Source: Thermoplasmata archaeon
GTDB lineage: Archaea; Thermoplasmatota; Thermoplasmata; Thermoplasmatales; Thermoplasmataceae
Direction of reading: 5' to 3'
DNA: 16,118 nucleotides
Assembly: GCA_021847855.1 (NCBI GenBank)
Contig: JAJZOT010000007.1
Coordinates: forward strand, 1-16,118
The notes beneath the pieces were generated by a model. That model had not been told where the DNA came from and searched no databases. It saw nothing but the letters and a program-made list of their open reading frames with translations. Both the position numbers and the translations under genes were made by a program. This document shows positions 14,254-16,118 of this stretch, one piece after another; the first letter of the stretch is position 1, and every line of letters starts with the position of its first letter.

Positions 14254-14268
14254 AATAAATTTATATTT
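14254..14268 (+). promoter_or_regulatory. TATA-like region of the frameshifted gene
   Basis: The run AATAAATTTATATTT lies about 10-25 nt before the ATG at 14277. This fits a leaderless start at that ATG and supports reading it as the gene's original start. Confidence 0.4.
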
Positions 14269-14276
14269 TAGTTGAC

Positions 14277-14877
14277 ATGAAATATAACGCCAGACCACAA
14301 CAGCATAAAGAACGAAATTCTGTCCACCGGGAGTTATAAAAAGCTTCTCGAAATCCGCAGGACAATTCAGAATCTTAAAGGTTCATTTCCTTTCACAATA
14401 TTTGCCGATCTTCAGGGGAGAGTCGATGAGAGGATCAGGATCTTTGAATATCCGCTGTGTGAAAGCTGTGATATGAAGATCCTTTTTTCAAACGGACTCG
14501 CGGTTCCAGTTGTGAAACAGGACTGTATGGATGCAAGAAGCGAGGACAGGAAATTTACGGATCACATATTTGCAAAGTACGTTTCCACAAGGGACATTAT
14601 CACGGACCCCTCCAGGATAACAGGGGCATACGATAAAGACTATTTCCGGAGAGTATCAAGAAATGCACCTGAATCTGAAAAGCAATCAGGCGATCTTACA
14701 CAGTCATTTCAGAACAGGGTGGATCTGCTTGTTGCAAAGATTGAGAACTTCGAAAGCATGTACCGTCGGGATTTGACAAAGATAATGGGTAATCTGGACA
14801 GCCTCAACGTAAAAATTGACATAATCTACAGAAAGATATTCGAGAACTCGGAAGAAGATGATAAGGACAAACAATGA
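14277..14877 (+). CDS. Unknown protein with coiled-coil C-terminus; apparent +1 frameshift after the start codon
   Basis: The coding frame is open from 14281 to the TAA at 14877 but has no ATG, GTG or TTG before an ATG at 14473. The ATG at 14277 reads ATGAAATATAACG in the wrong frame and stops after 20 codons. Removing one A gives ATG-AAT-ATA-ACG and joins perfectly to the open frame, for a protein of 199 residues. The part between 14281 and 14472 looks coding (for example KKLLEIRRTIQNLKG, FADLQGRVDERIRIFEYP). Three cysteines (61, 64 and 83 in the restored protein) lie near the middle. The C-terminus (about 145-190) is helical and heptad-like: FQNRVDLLVAKIENFESMY, then LDSLNVKIDIIYRKIF. I do not recognise the family. 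If the frameshift is real, a shorter product from 14473 (134 residues) could still be made. Confidence 0.55.
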
Positions 14878-14951
14878 AAGGTTTCAAATGCTGTTTTCCA
14901 GTAACTTGACACTTAGGAATCTTTCCAGAGGTTGTGGAAAAATAGATAAAA

Positions 14952-14958
14952 AGATATA
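14952..14958 (+). promoter_or_regulatory. TATA-like box of the small membrane protein gene
   Basis: GATATAT would place the transcript start near 14980, followed by an SD-like GAGAGGT at 14985-14991 and the ATG at 15003, so this transcript should have a short leader. Confidence 0.35.
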
Positions 14959-15002
14959 TCCATGTTTCAATACCCACGTACTCTGAGAGGTAAAGAATAA
15001 TC

Positions 15003-15230
15003 ATGATTAAGAACAGGGATAACACAAAAACCAGGGTTCCATATGGCGGTTTTTACAGGGTTCTGGGTCTTTCACTTATAGTTGTTGGTCTCGCATTCTA
15101 CTTTGCATGGTCTATCATGTACGGCACCTGGCTTGATATAGGCCTGTATTCATTTGTAATCGTTCTTATTGTTTTCGGTATTCTCTCAATCGCACTGATT
15201 GATGCCAAAGAAAAGGAAGGAATAGCGTAA
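15003..15230 (+). CDS. Small membrane protein with two transmembrane segments
   Basis: The 75 residues start with a basic N-terminus (MIKNRDNTKTRVPYGG), then a hydrophobic helix (about 19-38: VLGLSLIVVGLAFYFAWSI), a short loop with GTWLDIG, and a second helix (about 47-66: LYSFVIVLIVFGILSIALID), with a charged tail DAKEKEG. Both ends should face the cytoplasm by the positive-inside rule. I do not recognise a family. An SD-like GAGAGGT lies upstream. It converges with the HerA-like ATPase gene and stands alone. A run of seven T follows its stop. Confidence 0.65.
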   Translation: MIKNRDNTKTRVPYGGFYRVLGLSLIVVGLAFYFAWSIMYGTWLDIGLYSFVIVLIVFGILSIALIDAKEKEGIA

Positions 15231-15248
15231 CTCATTATACACGTAAAA

Positions 15249-15255
15249 TTTTTTT
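15249..15255 (+). terminator. T-rich terminator candidate
   Basis: Seven T residues, 19 nt after the membrane protein stop, could end transcription on the forward strand, since archaeal RNA polymerase stops at T-runs without needing a hairpin. Confidence 0.35.
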
Positions 15256-15269
15256 GTGCAATAAGGTAG

Positions 15270-16118
15270 TCATTTTATGAGTTTTCGCTCATTTTCCGTG
15301 CTGATGATCCTTATTTTAAAGAGTTCTCTTCTCCTTATGAAGTAGCACTCAGAATAATCGACTGTCCTGCCTCCAAGAAGGGAATGGAACTCAGGCTCAT
15401 CAAATCCTTCGAGATTCAACATTTTCGCATATTCCATCCTCATGGATCTTGTTCTGAAAACAAAAATTGAGGATGTGTTTGCAAGGAGTGAACGATTTTC
15501 TCGGTACGAAAAGAGGTCGTCAATGCTCTGGGTTATGGATATTATGGAGAGCATGTAATGCCTGGAATGCCTGCTCAGGTTTGAAAGTATTCCTGAGGTA
15601 TATCTGCTCGAGAGCGCCAGATGAGCTTCTTCAATGACCAGCATCTTCTTCAAACCCGGTGTCTGGACAGAATAGGCAAAAAGAGAAAGTATCAATTCAG
15701 GAAGAAGGCTCTCTGAAGTTTCCTCTTCAAGTATATTTACTTTAAATATGACAACTTTTACATGTTCACGCATCCAGGATTCTGAACTGATCACATTGAA
15801 CTTCTGGGATCTCCCGTTATTCGGACCATATTTCATCCATATCCTGTGAATAATGTTGGAAGAACTTTCTTCTGGTTTTTCATGAACAAAGTATCCAATA
15901 TCCCTCTCAATCTCACTTTTCATATGATCGTCTCCAAAAATTGTTCCAGAAAGAATGGTCGCAAGAGGAGATACAAGATCCTGATTGAAGGGTCCCTGGC
16001 CAGATATATCCAGTATGTCTCCTTTTTTGAAATTTATCTCTACAGAATCAGGTCCGAACAGACTGGCACTGTATTCATTCAGTGGATCTATTATGAAGAT
16101 CTTTTCAGCATTCCCAGA
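15270..16118 (-). CDS. HerA/FtsK-superfamily ATPase, C-terminal part, running off the right edge
   Basis: The reverse frame is open from the right edge to the TGA/TAA end at 15270, giving 282 visible residues. The start and the Walker A motif lie outside the window. IFIIDPLNEYSASLFG at the edge matches the HerA stretch that follows the P-loop (often DPHGEY). Walker B with the typical acidic end is KKMLVIEEAHLAL (EEAH at visible residues 163-166), followed by SRHSRHYMLSIISITQS with the Q of the sensor-like motif and IFVFRTRSMRMEY. HerA-type proteins are hexameric DNA pumps. HerA works with NurA in end resection, while related DUF87/VirB4-like proteins serve transfer or secretion systems. No NurA, Mre11 or Rad50 gene is visible here, so the subgroup is open. 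Confidence 0.75.
   Translation of the reverse strand, partial: SGNAEKIFIIDPLNEYSASLFGPDSVEINFKKGDILDISGQGPFNQDLVSPLATILSGTIFGDDHMKSEIERDIGYFVHEKPEESSSNIIHRIWMKYGPNNGRSQKFNVISSESWMREHVKVVIFKVNILEEETSESLLPELILSLFAYSVQTPGLKKMLVIEEAHLALSSRYTSGILSNLSRHSRHYMLSIISITQSIDDLFSYRENRSLLANTSSIFVFRTRSMRMEYAKMLNLEGFDEPEFHSLLGGRTVDYSECYFIRRRELFKIRIISTENERKLIK

Noticed and set aside
14041..14271. GTG-started frame of 76 codons on the forward strand.
   Set aside because: It has no SD site, no TATA box, no recognisable motif, and ends inside the promoter of the next gene.

Overview
The window is archaeal and most likely from the order Thermoplasmatales. The evidence is the set of genes: enzymes for isoprenoid ether lipids (class II-type HMG-CoA reductase, geranylgeranylglyceryl phosphate synthase, a UbiA-family digeranylgeranylglyceryl phosphate synthase), aIF2-beta with a C-terminal TRAM domain, archaeal riboflavin kinase with a winged-helix domain, archaeal dihydroneopterin aldolase, Trm1, and PyrB/PyrI. 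Many first genes of operons have an AT-rich TATA-like box centred about 20-27 nt before the start codon. That fits leaderless transcripts. Shine-Dalgarno-like sequences appear mainly before internal genes and before a few leadered ones. The species cannot be named from the sequence alone.

Layout. Positions 1-361 hold the edge of a decayed reverse-strand helix-turn-helix gene, then a promoter. Positions 362-1134 are a nucleotidyltransferase/HEPN (MNT-HEPN) toxin-antitoxin-like pair. Its first protein has a VapB-like N-terminus and its HEPN protein is cut short. Positions 1184-4103 are a lipid block: HMG-CoA reductase is divergent from ubiA and the GGGP synthase gene, which overlap by ATGA. Positions 4142-6685 are purS-purL with their own promoter; purQ is not here. 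A small unknown gene follows. Then come three reverse-strand genes, aIF2-beta, a PIN-domain protein and ribK, tightly packed in that order of transcription.

Positions 8914-9240 are an AT-rich intergenic region with several palindromic TCATGTA-type elements. They lie upstream of a two-gene operon encoding a ribbon-helix-helix protein and a divergent FtsZ/tubulin-like protein without the canonical GGGTGTG loop or T7 loop. This is the most interesting unit of the window. Positions 10470-13957 are a compact reverse-strand operon: mptD, a THEP1-like NTPase with a degenerate P-loop, trm1, pyrB, pyrI. The right end holds an unknown forward gene with an apparent one-base frameshift directly after its ATG, a small two-helix membrane protein, and the C-terminal part of a HerA/FtsK-superfamily ATPase that runs off the edge.

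How the genes work together. HMG-CoA reductase makes mevalonate for geranylgeranyl diphosphate, which the two prenyltransferases attach to glycerol-1-phosphate. PurS and PurL need a glutaminase partner encoded elsewhere. PyrB and PyrI form aspartate transcarbamoylase. The RHH protein may control the FtsZ-like gene through the repeated elements. Only that last link is new inference.
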